Positions 8,326 to 14,419 of a stretch of DNA of 46,868 bases are shown piece by piece. The DNA comes from Thermoguttaceae bacterium (lineage in GTDB: Bacteria > Planctomycetota > Planctomycetia > Pirellulales > Thermoguttaceae): contig JAGBAA010000007.1 of the NCBI GenBank assembly GCA_017939795.1, forward strand, positions 1 through 46,868. Direction: 5' to 3'. The notes under the pieces were generated by a model. It did not search any database. It saw only the letters and a program-made list of their open reading frames with translations, and was not told the origin of the DNA. The position numbers and the translations under genes are program-made. Within the stretch, counting starts at the first letter, position 1, and every line of letters starts with the position of its first letter.

Positions 8326-8363
8326 CAAAAAAAAGAGCACCCCCATATGGTGCTCTTTTTTTT
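8326..8363 (+). terminator. Hairpin terminator, copy of the 6572 stem
   Basis: AAAAAGAGCACC pairs with GGTGCTCTTTTT around CCCATAT, followed by eight T. The stem is the same as at 6572-6602, showing that the 7884 gene was duplicated together with its terminator. Confidence 0.88.
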
Positions 8364-8390
8364 GATTTTTTCAGAGTTTTCAGGAAATTT

Positions 8391-8511
8391 TGAAACTTTC
8401 TGTAACGGTCTGACGTTATTAATGAATAGAGACTTAAAACCCAGCGTTTTTGGGGGCATATAACAGGACGCAAGGTTTTATTTTGGAACTTTCAGAAAAA
8501 GGAGGATCAAG
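8391..8511 (+). promoter_or_regulatory. Conserved island leader, copy 1
   Basis: Shared blocks in order: TGTAACG-N6-CGTTAT at 8401, AATAGAGACTTAAAA, GGGGGCATATAACAGGACG, GGAACTTTCAGAAAAAGGAG, then the ATG at 8512. Four further near-identical leaders precede genes at 9324, 10057, 10957 and 11909. Possible promoter readings are TGTAAC, about 17 bp, ATAGAG, or TTAAAA, 19 bp, TATAAC; I cannot choose. The conserved stretch between the ATAACAGGACG block and the ribosome binding site suggests regulation in the RNA as well. Confidence 0.65.
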
Positions 8512-8910
8512 ATGAAAGAGAAAGTTTTGAAAGCATTGTGGTGGGTGTTTTGTGTGGCTGGTATTTTGAATATCTGCAGATTCCTGCGCCCAGTTGGGGA
8601 GTTTCCCGCATGGGAATTGATTCTGGTTTATGGTTTCTTCGTGTATGGCACGCTGTTTCACGTATTGCTGTACCGTTTCTATTTTAAGCGTGCCTGGCTA
8701 AGCGCATTTGGACTGGGCAGTTGGGTAACGTATGGGGTAAGTTGCCTTGTCGGGTATCCGATCTGCCTGTTCGTACAGGGATATTATACAAATCTGCTTG
8801 CCACAATGGGCAGTTTGTATGTCTCCGTATTAATTAGCTGCTGGCTGCAATATACAGTCAGTCAGCTATGGCGGAATAAAAAAAGTGTATTGTCTACTTC
8901 TGTTTTTTAG
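8512..8910 (+). CDS. MKEKVLK-type four-helix membrane protein 1
   Basis: This 132-residue protein starts behind AAAAAGGAGG. It begins MKEKVLKALWW and has about four predicted membrane helices with almost no soluble part. A conserved spot between helices 2 and 3 (LYRFYFKRAWLSAFGLGSW) aligns with the same place in the genes at 9324, 10057, 10957 and 11909. Its 3' end overlaps by 17 bp a fragment coming from the minus strand (stop at 8894). Small membrane proteins with conserved starts and divergent bodies are typical of immunity proteins to pore-forming or membrane-acting toxins, which is my working guess. The family was not recognised. Confidence 0.72.
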   Translation: MKEKVLKALWWVFCVAGILNICRFLRPVGEFPAWELILVYGFFVYGTLFHVLLYRFYFKRAWLSAFGLGSWVTYGVSCLVGYPICLFVQGYYTNLLATMGSLYVSVLISCWLQYTVSQLWRNKKSVLSTSVF

Positions 8911-9160
8911 GCCGCGGTTTTCGTACGCCCCACAGGACCTGAATCGGATTCGGATCTGGGAGATGTTTTTCGGCGATGCCGCTTTCGGAGCCCGGCTTAA
9001 ATGCCTCGCTCCCGATCGCGAGGGAAGGTTGCTGGGAAGTACCTTCCTGCGGCTTAGATTTCTTCGTGCCGAAAAGCTCGGAAAACCAGCCGGACCTTTT
9101 CTGCATTTCCCTCTGTTCCCGAATCAATCTCGCGGCAGACGCGTATTTTCTTAACTGCTC
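8894..9160 (-). pseudogene. Start-less LRKYA-type module facing membrane protein 1
   Basis: The minus-strand frame encodes EQLRKYASAARLIREQREMQ, then KRSGWFSELFGTKKSKP and a Pro/Ser/Lys-rich tail to the stop at 8894 (88 residues). It matches the intact gene at 12364-12774 up to residue ~35 and then diverges. Homology begins sharply at GAGCAGTTAAGAAA; the ATG and ribosome binding site of the intact gene are absent and the sequence beyond is the leader of the next membrane gene. It therefore looks like a displaced module that needs recombination into an intact head to be expressed. A TTG at 9127 or an internal ATG could start a shorter product. Confidence 0.55.
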
Positions 9161-9185
9161 TGACGAATTGTACAGAAAGGGATGT

Positions 9186-9323
9186 CTTGAAAATTTGATT
9201 TTTTCTGAACCCTGTGTAACGCCTTTGCGTTCTATTAATAGAGACTTAAAAACCCGCGTTTTTGGGGCATATAACAGGACGTAGGGTTATCTGTTTTGGA
9301 ACTTTCAGAAAAAGGAGAATGCA
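9186..9323 (+). promoter_or_regulatory. Conserved island leader, copy 2
   Basis: Contains TGTAACG at 9215, CGTTCTATTAATAGAGAC, GGGGCATATAACAGGACG and GGAACTTTCAGAAAAAGGAG. The stretch TCTATTAATAGA is a perfect palindrome, and AACGC/GCGTT flank CTTT as an inverted repeat. Confidence 0.65.
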
Positions 9324-9728
9324 ATGAAAAACGTATTTTGGTATCTGTGTATTGGACTTACACTATTTATCCACTTATTAGCCCCGGTCTCGTACTTTTT
9401 AGAAAGCGAGGATTTTTTTGAAGCGTTGATCGTGTGGAACTGGTGGATCCCGTTCCAGGTCTATCTGGCTCACATCGGACTCTCTGCCTGGCTGTACTGC
9501 TTCTATAGGAAAAGCGGGTGCACCCGATTGACGGCTCTTGGATGCGGAGCACTCGCAGCGACGTGCGCGGTAATCGCAGAGTCCACGATCGTTTGCGTGT
9601 TTTCTAATGGGGAACTGCCTCCGGCTGCAGGGGTCTACTACTGTTTTCCGTTCGCATTCGCATTTACCGTACAGTTTGGGGTGTGTACCGTATTTCGGAT
9701 GCTGTATGTGCGGCGAAACAGAGCATAA
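9324..9728 (+). CDS. MKEKVLK-family four-helix membrane protein 2
   Basis: This is a 134-residue protein of about four membrane helices. The N-terminus is diverged (MKNVFWYLCIGL) but the leader and the motif between helices 2 and 3 (LYCFYRKSGCTRLTALGCG) place it with its neighbours. It ends at 9728 and is separated by a hairpin from a start-less LRKYA fragment on the other strand. A role as immunity partner of that fragment's C-terminus is inferred from position. Confidence 0.7.
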   Translation: MKNVFWYLCIGLTLFIHLLAPVSYFLESEDFFEALIVWNWWIPFQVYLAHIGLSAWLYCFYRKSGCTRLTALGCGALAATCAVIAESTIVCVFSNGELPPAAGVYYCFPFAFAFTVQFGVCTVFRMLYVRRNRA

Positions 9729-9732
9729 AATA

Positions 9733-9760
9733 AAAGGGCGTGTGCTGCGCCCTATTTTTT
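9733..9760. terminator. Hairpin between convergent genes
   Basis: AAAAGGGCG and CGCCCTATTTTTT form a stem around TGTGCTG. A runs on one side and T runs on the other let it act in both directions, between membrane gene 2 and the minus-strand fragment. Confidence 0.65.
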
Positions 9761-9768
9761 AGCAATGA

Positions 9769-9891
9769 CTACTTCGGACGGAATTGTCGATGCTGCTCAT
9801 ACTTGGGATTCTTGAAAAGCCCTGCCCTCTTCTGCAATTCCCTCTGTTCCCGAATCAATCTCGCGGCAGACGCGTATTTTCTTAACTGTTC
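9769..9891 (-). pseudogene. Start-less LRKYA-type module facing membrane protein 2 (short)
   Basis: Encodes EQLRKYASAARLIREQRELQ, KRAGLF and a short tail ending RQFRPK, 40 residues in all. The helix is nearly identical to that of the module at 8894-9160, but almost nothing follows, so the variable part is missing or very short. The frame stays open through the antisense of the neighbouring leader to an ATG at 10002. That extension mirrors the leader and has no ribosome binding site, so I do not count it as coding. Confidence 0.5.
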
Positions 9892-9916
9892 TGACGAATT
9901 GTACAGAAAGGGATGT

Positions 9917-10056
9917 CTTGAAAATTTGATTTTTTCTGAACCCTGTGTAACGCCTTTGCGTTCTATTAATAGAGACTTAAAAACCAGCGTCTTTGGGGGC
10001 ATATAACAGGACGTAGGGTTTTCAGTTTTGGAACTTTCAGAAAAAGGAGAATTGAG
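9917..10056 (+). promoter_or_regulatory. Conserved island leader, copy 3
   Basis: TGTAACG at 9946, CGTTCTATTAATAGAGAC, GGGGGCATATAACAGGACG and GGAACTTTCAGAAAAAGGAG precede the ATG at 10057. It differs from copy 2 at only a few positions over about 140 bp. Confidence 0.65.
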
Positions 10057-10500
10057 ATGAAAGAGAAAGTTTTGAAAGCATTGTGGTGGGTGTGGATGCT
10101 GCTGCCGTCGATCATTATCGGAGGCGGTTATACTGTAACCTGGGTTACACGCGACATCGAGAAAGACAGCGGTTGGTTATGTAACGTCGGTTGTCTGTTT
10201 CTTACCTACTTCTGTTTGTCTTATCTGCTATGCCGATATTGTTTTGGTTACTCGCGGATCGGAGCGGCAGGAACCGCTGGCTGGGCACTGTTTGCGATGT
10301 TGTCCGTTTTTCCGATCCTGACATGTTGTGGAGTGACATCTTACGATATTGTGTTACTGATCGCTAACTGGACAGGAATAAACGAGGAAGGCTGGCTAAG
10401 TGAAGGTACTTGGCTGCTTTGGAGCATCGCATTCATCGTCTTCCTGCCGATACATCTTTTTCTTTACTTCGTGAAATGTCTGAAGACTGGATTGCACTAA
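10057..10500 (+). CDS. MKEKVLK-type four-helix membrane protein 3
   Basis: This 147-residue protein begins MKEKVLKALWWVWMLLPS, almost identical to proteins 1 and 4 over the first 10-15 residues, then diverges. It has about four membrane helices. The motif between helices 2 and 3 is LLCRYCFGYSRIGAAGTAGW. A longer loop (GINEEGWLSEGT) precedes the last helix. Its TAA is directly next to the stop of the minus-strand module at 10501, so the pair is packed tail to tail without a gap. Confidence 0.72.
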   Translation: MKEKVLKALWWVWMLLPSIIIGGGYTVTWVTRDIEKDSGWLCNVGCLFLTYFCLSYLLCRYCFGYSRIGAAGTAGWALFAMLSVFPILTCCGVTSYDIVLLIANWTGINEEGWLSEGTWLLWSIAFIVFLPIHLFLYFVKCLKTGLH

Positions 10501-10767
10501 CTACCTGTCTCCGAAGGCACCATCATATGCTTCCGGAGTTTTATAGATAAAAGTACGGAGGTAAGGCCGCCAGCCTTTCGAACCGCTGGCCGCGGCATTG
10601 AACTGTTCCTGCCTCCGTTTTTGTTCCGGGGACAACCGCGGAACGTTTCCTCCCTGTTGAAGCTCATAATTGGTCTTCTGATTCTGGGGCGTTTCGTACT
10701 GATCCCGCACATGCTTATGATTACTGCCAAAGCTCGGTTTCGGTACGGTCTTCCCCCTTGAAATTTT
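10501..10767 (-). pseudogene. C-terminal module facing membrane protein 3, no N-terminal helix
   Basis: The minus-strand frame is open from 10767 and reads as normal protein: SFGSNHKHVRDQYETPQN, then LSPEQKRRQEQFNAAA, WRPYLRTFIYKTPEAYDG, stop at 10501. The LSPEQ-x2-RQEQ segment matches LTPEQLRQEQ in the intact gene at 12364-12774. The LRKYA helix and an ATG are missing; a GTG at 10710 could start 69 residues. I interpret it as a displaced C-terminal module. Confidence 0.5.
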
Positions 10768-10808
10768 TCAGGGAAGTGGTTTCATGAAGAAAAAGAATGA
10801 ATTTACAG

Positions 10809-10956
10809 AAGGGGAATATCTTGAAAATTCAAATTTTTCTGAACCCTGTGTAACGCCTCTGCGTTCTATTAATAGAGACTTAAAAACCGCGTCTTTTGGG
10901 GCATATAACAAGACGTAAGGTTTTATTTTGGAACTTTCAGAAAAAGGAAAATTGAG
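10809..10956 (+). promoter_or_regulatory. Conserved island leader, copy 4
   Basis: TGTAACG at 10849, CGTTCTATTAATAGAGAC, GGGGCATATAACAAGACG and GGAACTTTCAGAAAAAGGA precede the ATG at 10957. The upstream stretch TATCTTGAAAATTCAAATT is shared with copy 5. Confidence 0.65.
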
Positions 10957-11358
10957 ATGAAAGAGAAAGTTTTGAAAGTGTTGTGGTGGGCGTGGATGCT
11001 GCTGCCGATCGGGCTGGCGTGTTTTGTGCTGCCGATCCCGTGTTTTGCTGTGTGGGGTCTCATTAAGCTGGGAGACCCGAATGCACTACTTCTTTTACCT
11101 CCCACTATTTTTTCCGCAATAGCGTACATCTTCTATCGCTATACCGTGCAGCACTCCGGGTTCGCCGCACTGCACGCAGCTGCGTGGACTTTGGTCATCA
11201 GCAGTGTTACCGTATCGAGTATCCCGCTCTGGGATACGGCGGCAGAGGAGTCCCTCCTTCTCACGCTCCTGGTCATTACAGGGATTCCCCTGTCACTAGT
11301 ACTGGTACAGGTACTGGTATACTACGGCATTCGCATTTTGGTAAAGCCGCGAAGTTAA
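10957..11358 (+). CDS. MKEKVLK-type four-helix membrane protein 4
   Basis: This 133-residue protein opens MKEKVLKVLWWAWMLLPIG, shared with protein 3 and then diverging. About four helices are predicted; the motif between helices 2 and 3 is FYRYTVQHSGFAALHAAAW. The stop codon is 5 bp from the stop of the minus-strand module at 11363. Together with copies 1-3 and 5 this shows a conserved start, a conserved core motif and variable remaining loops. Confidence 0.72.
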   Translation: MKEKVLKVLWWAWMLLPIGLACFVLPIPCFAVWGLIKLGDPNALLLLPPTIFSAIAYIFYRYTVQHSGFAALHAAAWTLVISSVTVSSIPLWDTAAEESLLLTLLVITGIPLSLVLVQVLVYYGIRILVKPRS

Positions 11359-11362
11359 TAAA

Positions 11363-11746
11363 TTAACGCTGACCAGGGGCTTTGTAATCGTTCGGCATGG
11401 GAAACGCCATATTGTAGAGTGGTATAAGGCTAGGATGGCATCCAAGTAAACGTCGAAACTGATCTCCCGGCTGATACCAGCGTGTACTGTTGCAGCCTTC
11501 CTGCTGCCAGGCTCTTAGCTTCTTCTGATGGTCGGTCAGTTCACCGCGTTGCCGGGCTGTCGCATTGCTGCCGTTATCCAACATTTCAAGCATATCATAT
11601 TTGTCTTCAGGGCTGGGACGGGATACACGGCTGTTGTCTGCCGTTTGGGGCTTAGGCTTGGAGGGACCAAACCACCCAGCCCGCTTCTGTATTTCCCTCT
11701 GTTCCCGAATCGATCTCGCGGCGGACGCGTATTTTCTTAACTGCTC
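11363..11746 (-). pseudogene. Start-less LRKYA-type module facing membrane protein 4
   Basis: Encodes 127 residues: EQLRKYASAARSIREQREIQ, KRAGWFGPSKPKPQTAD, a Pro/Ser linker, then ELTDHQKKLRAWQQEG and a C-terminus ending NDYKAPGQR. The first 40 residues match the intact gene at 12364-12774 well (KWAGWFWPSKPKAPTAE there). The rest differs apart from a weak ELT..Q..L segment. A TAA stands shortly upstream in frame and no start precedes the helix. The first ATG lies at about 11593, past the conserved part. Confidence 0.6.
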
Positions 11747-11770
11747 TAACGAATTTTACAGAAAGGAATA

Positions 11771-11908
11771 TCTTGAAAATTCAAATTTTTCTGAACCCTG
11801 TGTAACGCCTCTGCGTTCTATTAATAGAGACTTAAAAACCGCGTCTTTGGGGGCATATAACAGGACGTAAGGTTTTATTTTGGAACTTTCAGAAAAAGGA
11901 GGATCAAG
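11771..11908 (+). promoter_or_regulatory. Conserved island leader, copy 5
   Basis: TGTAACG at 11801, CGTTCTATTAATAGAGAC, GGGGGCATATAACAGGACG and GGAACTTTCAGAAAAAGGAGG precede the ATG at 11909. Confidence 0.65.
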
Positions 11909-12367
11909 ATGAAAGAGAAAGTTTTGAAAGCGTCGTGGTATTTGATGTCATTTTTTTCAATAGCCGCCGGTACTCTACTTGCTCGTGGGCATTTAGAAAG
12001 TTTCTGGGCTAATATTCAGTGCGGAGCTCCTGGGTGGACTCTTACCGCACCTTTTTTATTGACAGGTGTCGGACTCCTGGTTTTTTACAAAAGATTCGTG
12101 AACTGTTCATGGCTGCATGCTCTAACTTTTGTGTCCTGGTATCTCATCGCTGCTTTTATAGTGCTGGAAGTATTGCTTGAGGACTTCTGGAATACGTTAT
12201 ATCTATCTCATTCCAGATCACTTGCCCGCTTCATTGAGATCGCAGTTTCTTCGAGCGTGTCACTCCTCTGGATCGTGCCGCAAGCAGTTTGTTTTTATTG
12301 GAGAAACATGTGTATAAATCGAGAGTGCGAAACGGAGCAGCCGCGCACCCTCGAACCAAACGATTAA
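11909..12367 (+). CDS. MKEKVLK-type four-helix membrane protein 5, partner of the intact LRKYA gene
   Basis: This 152-residue protein begins MKEKVLKASWYLMSFFS and has about four helices and a hydrophilic C-terminus rich in Glu. The motif between helices 2 and 3 is FYKRFVNCSWLHALTFVSW. Its TAA overlaps the TAA of the facing intact LRKYA gene (stops at 12365-12367 and 12364-12366), the tightest pairing in the array. If the toxin/immunity model is right, this is the active pair and proteins 1-4 are immunity to displaced modules. Confidence 0.74.
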   Translation: MKEKVLKASWYLMSFFSIAAGTLLARGHLESFWANIQCGAPGWTLTAPFLLTGVGLLVFYKRFVNCSWLHALTFVSWYLIAAFIVLEVLLEDFWNTLYLSHSRSLARFIEIAVSSSVSLLWIVPQAVCFYWRNMCINRECETEQPRTLEPND

Positions 12368-12774
12368 CGGTGGATATTTATCGGATGCGTGTTTATATAC
12401 TCTTGCGTCATTGGGTGATCTTCTAGAAAACGAGCGGTAGACCGCGTAGGACGCGACTGCCATTTTTTGAGAGGATCCCACCACGATGTGTTGTTGAAAG
12501 TGTCGATTTTCCATTGCTCCTGACGCAACTGTTCCGGAGTGAGAGAACGCCCTTCAACTCGCAGCGGTTTCTTTTTAGAAGCATTATCGTGCAAGTCGTT
12601 CACACCGTCAAGGTCCCAGGCATTTGCCGGAAGTTGTCCTTCCGCAGTCGGAGCCTTCGGCTTAGACGGCCAAAACCAGCCCGCCCACTTCTGTATTTCC
12701 CTGTGTTCCCGGATGAACCTCGCGACGGTCGCATACTTTCTTAACTGCTCGGCGGCAGCTCGTTTGTTGAGCAT
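12364..12774 (-). CDS. Intact LRKYA-type protein, candidate toxin/effector head of the array
   Basis: This 136-residue protein has a proper start: ATG preceded by CAGGAGAT. Residues 1-35 are an Ala/Arg-rich amphipathic helix (MLNKRAAAEQLRKYATVARF, then IREHREIQKWAGWF). A Pro/Lys linker follows, then a variable C-terminus with LTPEQLRQEQ, a Trp-rich NNTSWWDPLKKW and a tail ending INIHR. No signal peptide, membrane helix or known domain is visible. It is the only minus-strand member of the array with its own start and promoter-like upstream region. The conserved basic helix joined to changing C-termini resembles the constant head and variable tip of polymorphic toxins. Function is unknown. Confidence 0.7.
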   Translation of the reverse strand: MLNKRAAAEQLRKYATVARFIREHREIQKWAGWFWPSKPKAPTAEGQLPANAWDLDGVNDLHDNASKKKPLRVEGRSLTPEQLRQEQWKIDTFNNTSWWDPLKKWQSRPTRSTARFLEDHPMTQEYINTHPINIHR

Positions 12775-12821
12775 ATAATATCTCCTGTAAAAAGGGGTAC
12801 ATGTTAATTTTGAAATAATAT

Positions 12822-12862
12822 AACACGGTTTCACGTTTATGCGAAACCGTGTTTCTTTTTTA
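12822..12862 (+). terminator. Strong hairpin upstream of the intact LRKYA gene
   Basis: AACACGGTTTC and GAAACCGTGTT form a perfect 11-bp stem around ten bases, followed by TCTTTTTT on the plus strand. It would stop plus-strand read-through coming antisense across 12364-12774. On the minus strand it lies 50-80 bp before the LRKYA start, so it could also be an operator or attenuator for that gene. Confidence 0.75.
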
Positions 12863-12876
12863 GGTGTCAGAAGTAC

Positions 12877-13107
12877 TTAAAGATATACTATCTGTATATC
12901 GTCCATAAACGAAATCGTAAGGCGAGTTGTCTTATCGATGTAGGCGAGCGGAGTATACGAATCACAGCGGTCTACCAGCTGATGACGCGGGGGGTAGGTA
13001 TATTGACCTTCCTCTGGTGTGTACACGGGCGGAGACTGTGTACATGGCCCTGGTCGGGGCAGGACTTCTCGTTGCAGGACTAAGCCTGTGGAGAAAATAT
13101 ACCGCAC
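12877..13107 (-). pseudogene. Probable C-terminal module fragment
   Basis: The minus frame ending at 12877 reads convincingly from about 13060: SPPVYTPEEGQYTYPPRHQL, then SYTPLAYIDKTTRLTISFMD and a short hydrophobic end. It includes a six-C tract (minus strand) of the kind seen in other members. The sequence nearer 13107 is less protein-like and no ribosome binding site is seen. The plus strand holds a competing short frame (13044-13124) encoding one membrane helix, MALVGAGLLVAGLSLWRKY, before a T-rich hairpin. I favour a displaced module on the minus strand, but cannot exclude the plus-strand reading. Confidence 0.3.
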
Positions 13108-13124
13108 AGGAAATTACAGCCTAA

Positions 13125-13153
13125 CAAAAAACGGTGTGAGCGTTCTTTTTTTA
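13125..13153 (+). terminator. Weak T-rich hairpin
   Basis: AAAAAACG and CGTTCTTTTTTT pair around GTGTGAG. The same loop occurs in the better terminator at 13653-13683, so the two are probably copies. Confidence 0.45.
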
Positions 13154-13159
13154 GCTTTT

Positions 13160-13284
13160 CCAGAAAAAGATGAAATTGCTGTAACAGTTGGACGTTCTAT
13201 AGATAGAGGCGCACCATTTATTCACCTTAGAAAAATATATGTAAAAGTTTCAAATATGCGGCTATTATATTAGAAAGGAATAAA
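13160..13284 (+). promoter_or_regulatory. Diverged island leader before the acidic-headed membrane protein
   Basis: TGTAACA-N6-CGTTCTATAGATAGAG stands at 13180-13207, and GAAAGGAATAAA precedes the ATG at 13285. The ATAACAGGACG and GGAACTTTCAG blocks of copies 1-5 are absent. The upstream TAGCTTTTCCAGAAA stretch is shared with 13681 onward. Confidence 0.5.
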
Positions 13285-13653
13285 ATGTCCCAGCTGAATA
13301 ACAAAGAACTGGAAAATGAGGAACGGGAACAGGAAGCACGGGAAAATTGGGAACCGGAAGACATGGTCATCAGTGTAAACGACACTCTCAACTTTCTAGC
13401 CTTCATTTTAGCGCCAGGATTGTATGCAGGTTACTATGTTGCATATTATCTCGCGTACTGGATCTGCACGGTAAAGGATAAGCTGGGCGGCTGGTCCCCT
13501 ATTATTTCGGCACTCGGTATACTCACCGTGGTCGGTGTATACCGCGGGTTTCCGAAAGTGCGCCCCTTCATGATAGGACTGCTCCTTTTCATATTGCTTA
13601 TCTGGTGGATGCTGTGGTTTGCCAAACGACAGACCCCAAAGATGAAAAAATAA
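13285..13653 (+). CDS. Membrane protein with acidic N-terminal domain
   Basis: This 122-residue protein has a Glu-rich soluble start (about 30 residues, ENEEREQEARENWEPED) and about three membrane helices, with a basic C-terminus (KRQTPKMKK) suggesting its orientation. It is not an obvious paralogue of the MKEKVLK family but has the same size, leader element and convergent placement against a minus-strand module (13752-14055). It is a candidate immunity protein by analogy only. Confidence 0.65.
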   Translation: MSQLNNKELENEEREQEARENWEPEDMVISVNDTLNFLAFILAPGLYAGYYVAYYLAYWICTVKDKLGGWSPIISALGILTVVGVYRGFPKVRPFMIGLLLFILLIWWMLWFAKRQTPKMKK

Positions 13654-13683
13654 AAAACGCACCGTGTGAGGGTACGTTTTTAG
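13653..13683. terminator. Hairpin terminator after the acidic-headed membrane protein
   Basis: AAAAAACGCACC and GGTACGTTTTTA pair around GTGTGAG with one mismatch. A and T runs on either side allow use in both directions. Confidence 0.6.
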
Positions 13684-13719
13684 CTTTTACAACTTTTCCC
13701 AGAAATTTTCTGAAATAGC

Positions 13720-13748
13720 TGTAACAGTTCTCCGTTTTATAAATAGAC
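13720..13748 (+). promoter_or_regulatory. Island promoter element detached from its leader
   Basis: TGTAACA-N6-CGTTTTATAAATAGAC matches the element of the other leaders. Here it is followed not by a membrane gene but by the tail of a minus-strand module. The second half of a leader (GCATATAACAGGA) reappears about 280 bp further on, just before the gene at 14076. Confidence 0.45.
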
Positions 13749-13751
13749 AGG

Positions 13752-14055
13752 CTAGAATATCTGATTCAGTCCGTCCGGGCAGATGACTTGCGGATGGGTA
13801 TCGTCGTAAATTGGCTGCGGTTCTTTTGAAGGTCTGCGTCCCTGCTGTTCGACAGCGTCCCGGGGGGGAAGACTTGACTGCTTTACTGGCAGGGGTCGTT
13901 ATTCCTTTACGTGCTGGATAATACGAGGGAGACTCTGCGGGATCCGTGGGCGTCATGGCATCGTCGCGTTTTGTCGGTGGATCCGGCATATATTGCCTCC
14001 AGTTAAAATCGGGGTGTTTTTTGCAGCATATAACAGGATCGTGGTTAGTATCCAT
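13752..14055 (-). pseudogene. Module fragment broken at a seven-G (C) tract
   Basis: From an ATG at 14055 without a ribosome binding site the minus frame reads ICCKKHPDFNWRQYMPDPP ... SYYPARKGITTPASKAVKSS. It then meets CCCCCCC (plus-strand G at 13862-13868). Protein-like sequence continues only in a shifted frame, DAVEQQGRRPSKEPQPIYDD and THPQVICPDGLNQIF, to a stop at 13752. Removing one C joins both parts into about 100 residues. No LRKYA helix is present. It faces the membrane protein at 13285-13653. It could be decay, phase variation or an assembly error. Confidence 0.45.
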
Positions 14056-14075
14056 TACTTTTAAGGAGGTGCCTA

Positions 14076-14285
14076 ATGCTGCTTATCAACTTGTTGGTAG
14101 ACTTTGTTGCTGCTTCTATCGACCGGCTGCTGGACTTATTTCCCGAGGGGGTACGTAAGGTTATTCTGGCCGTCACGCTATTTATCGGTCTGGGATCATT
14201 GGGGCCATTTTGTATATTTTTCCTAATGCCCCTTATCCTCTATTGGCTGCTCTGGGGAGGTAAACCGGAGACTGATGAAGACTGA
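14076..14285 (+). CDS. Small two-helix membrane protein
   Basis: This 69-residue protein sits behind a strong ribosome binding site (TTAAGGAGG). It has an amphipathic start (LLINLLVDFVAASIDRLLDL), a short loop and a long hydrophobic segment, ending in an acidic tail (PETDED). The block GCATATAACAGGA of the island leader lies 45 bp upstream. It is too short to assign; a toxin, a holin-like protein or an immunity protein would all fit. Confidence 0.6.
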   Translation: MLLINLLVDFVAASIDRLLDLFPEGVRKVILAVTLFIGLGSLGPFCIFFLMPLILYWLLWGGKPETDED

Positions 14286-14299
14286 CTGAGTAAAAAAGA

Positions 14300-14419
14300 T
14301 AAGGCTTTTGTAACGGCTGGACGTTATATATAAGGTATAGGCCTAAATATGTGCCGTCGGAACATTTTGCATAGTGCGGCAGCATAGATCTAGAGGAACT
14401 TTCAGAAAAGGATCGTGCA
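14300..14419 (+). promoter_or_regulatory. Diverged island leader before membrane protein 6
   Basis: TGTAACG-N6-CGTTATATATAAGG stands at 14309, and AGAGGAACTTTCAGAAAAGG lies just before the ATG at 14420. The two ends of the leader are conserved and the middle is not. This points to the dyad element and the AACTTTCAGAAAAGG block as the functional parts. Confidence 0.5.

Noticed and set aside
8471..8500. GGAACTTT in the leaders as a -35 box of an ECF sigma factor
   Set aside because: In every copy it lies directly before the ribosome binding site, too close to the start codon to be a promoter for that gene.
9769..10002. 77-residue minus-strand ORF starting at an ATG inside the leader of membrane gene 3
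   Set aside because: The first half is the antisense of the conserved leader and has no ribosome binding site; the other leader copies break this frame. Only the part from the LRKYA helix is kept as a fragment.
13044..13124. Short plus-strand frame with one membrane helix before a T-rich hairpin
   Set aside because: Only 26 codons, no ribosome binding site, and it overlaps a better minus-strand reading; mentioned under the 12877 entry.
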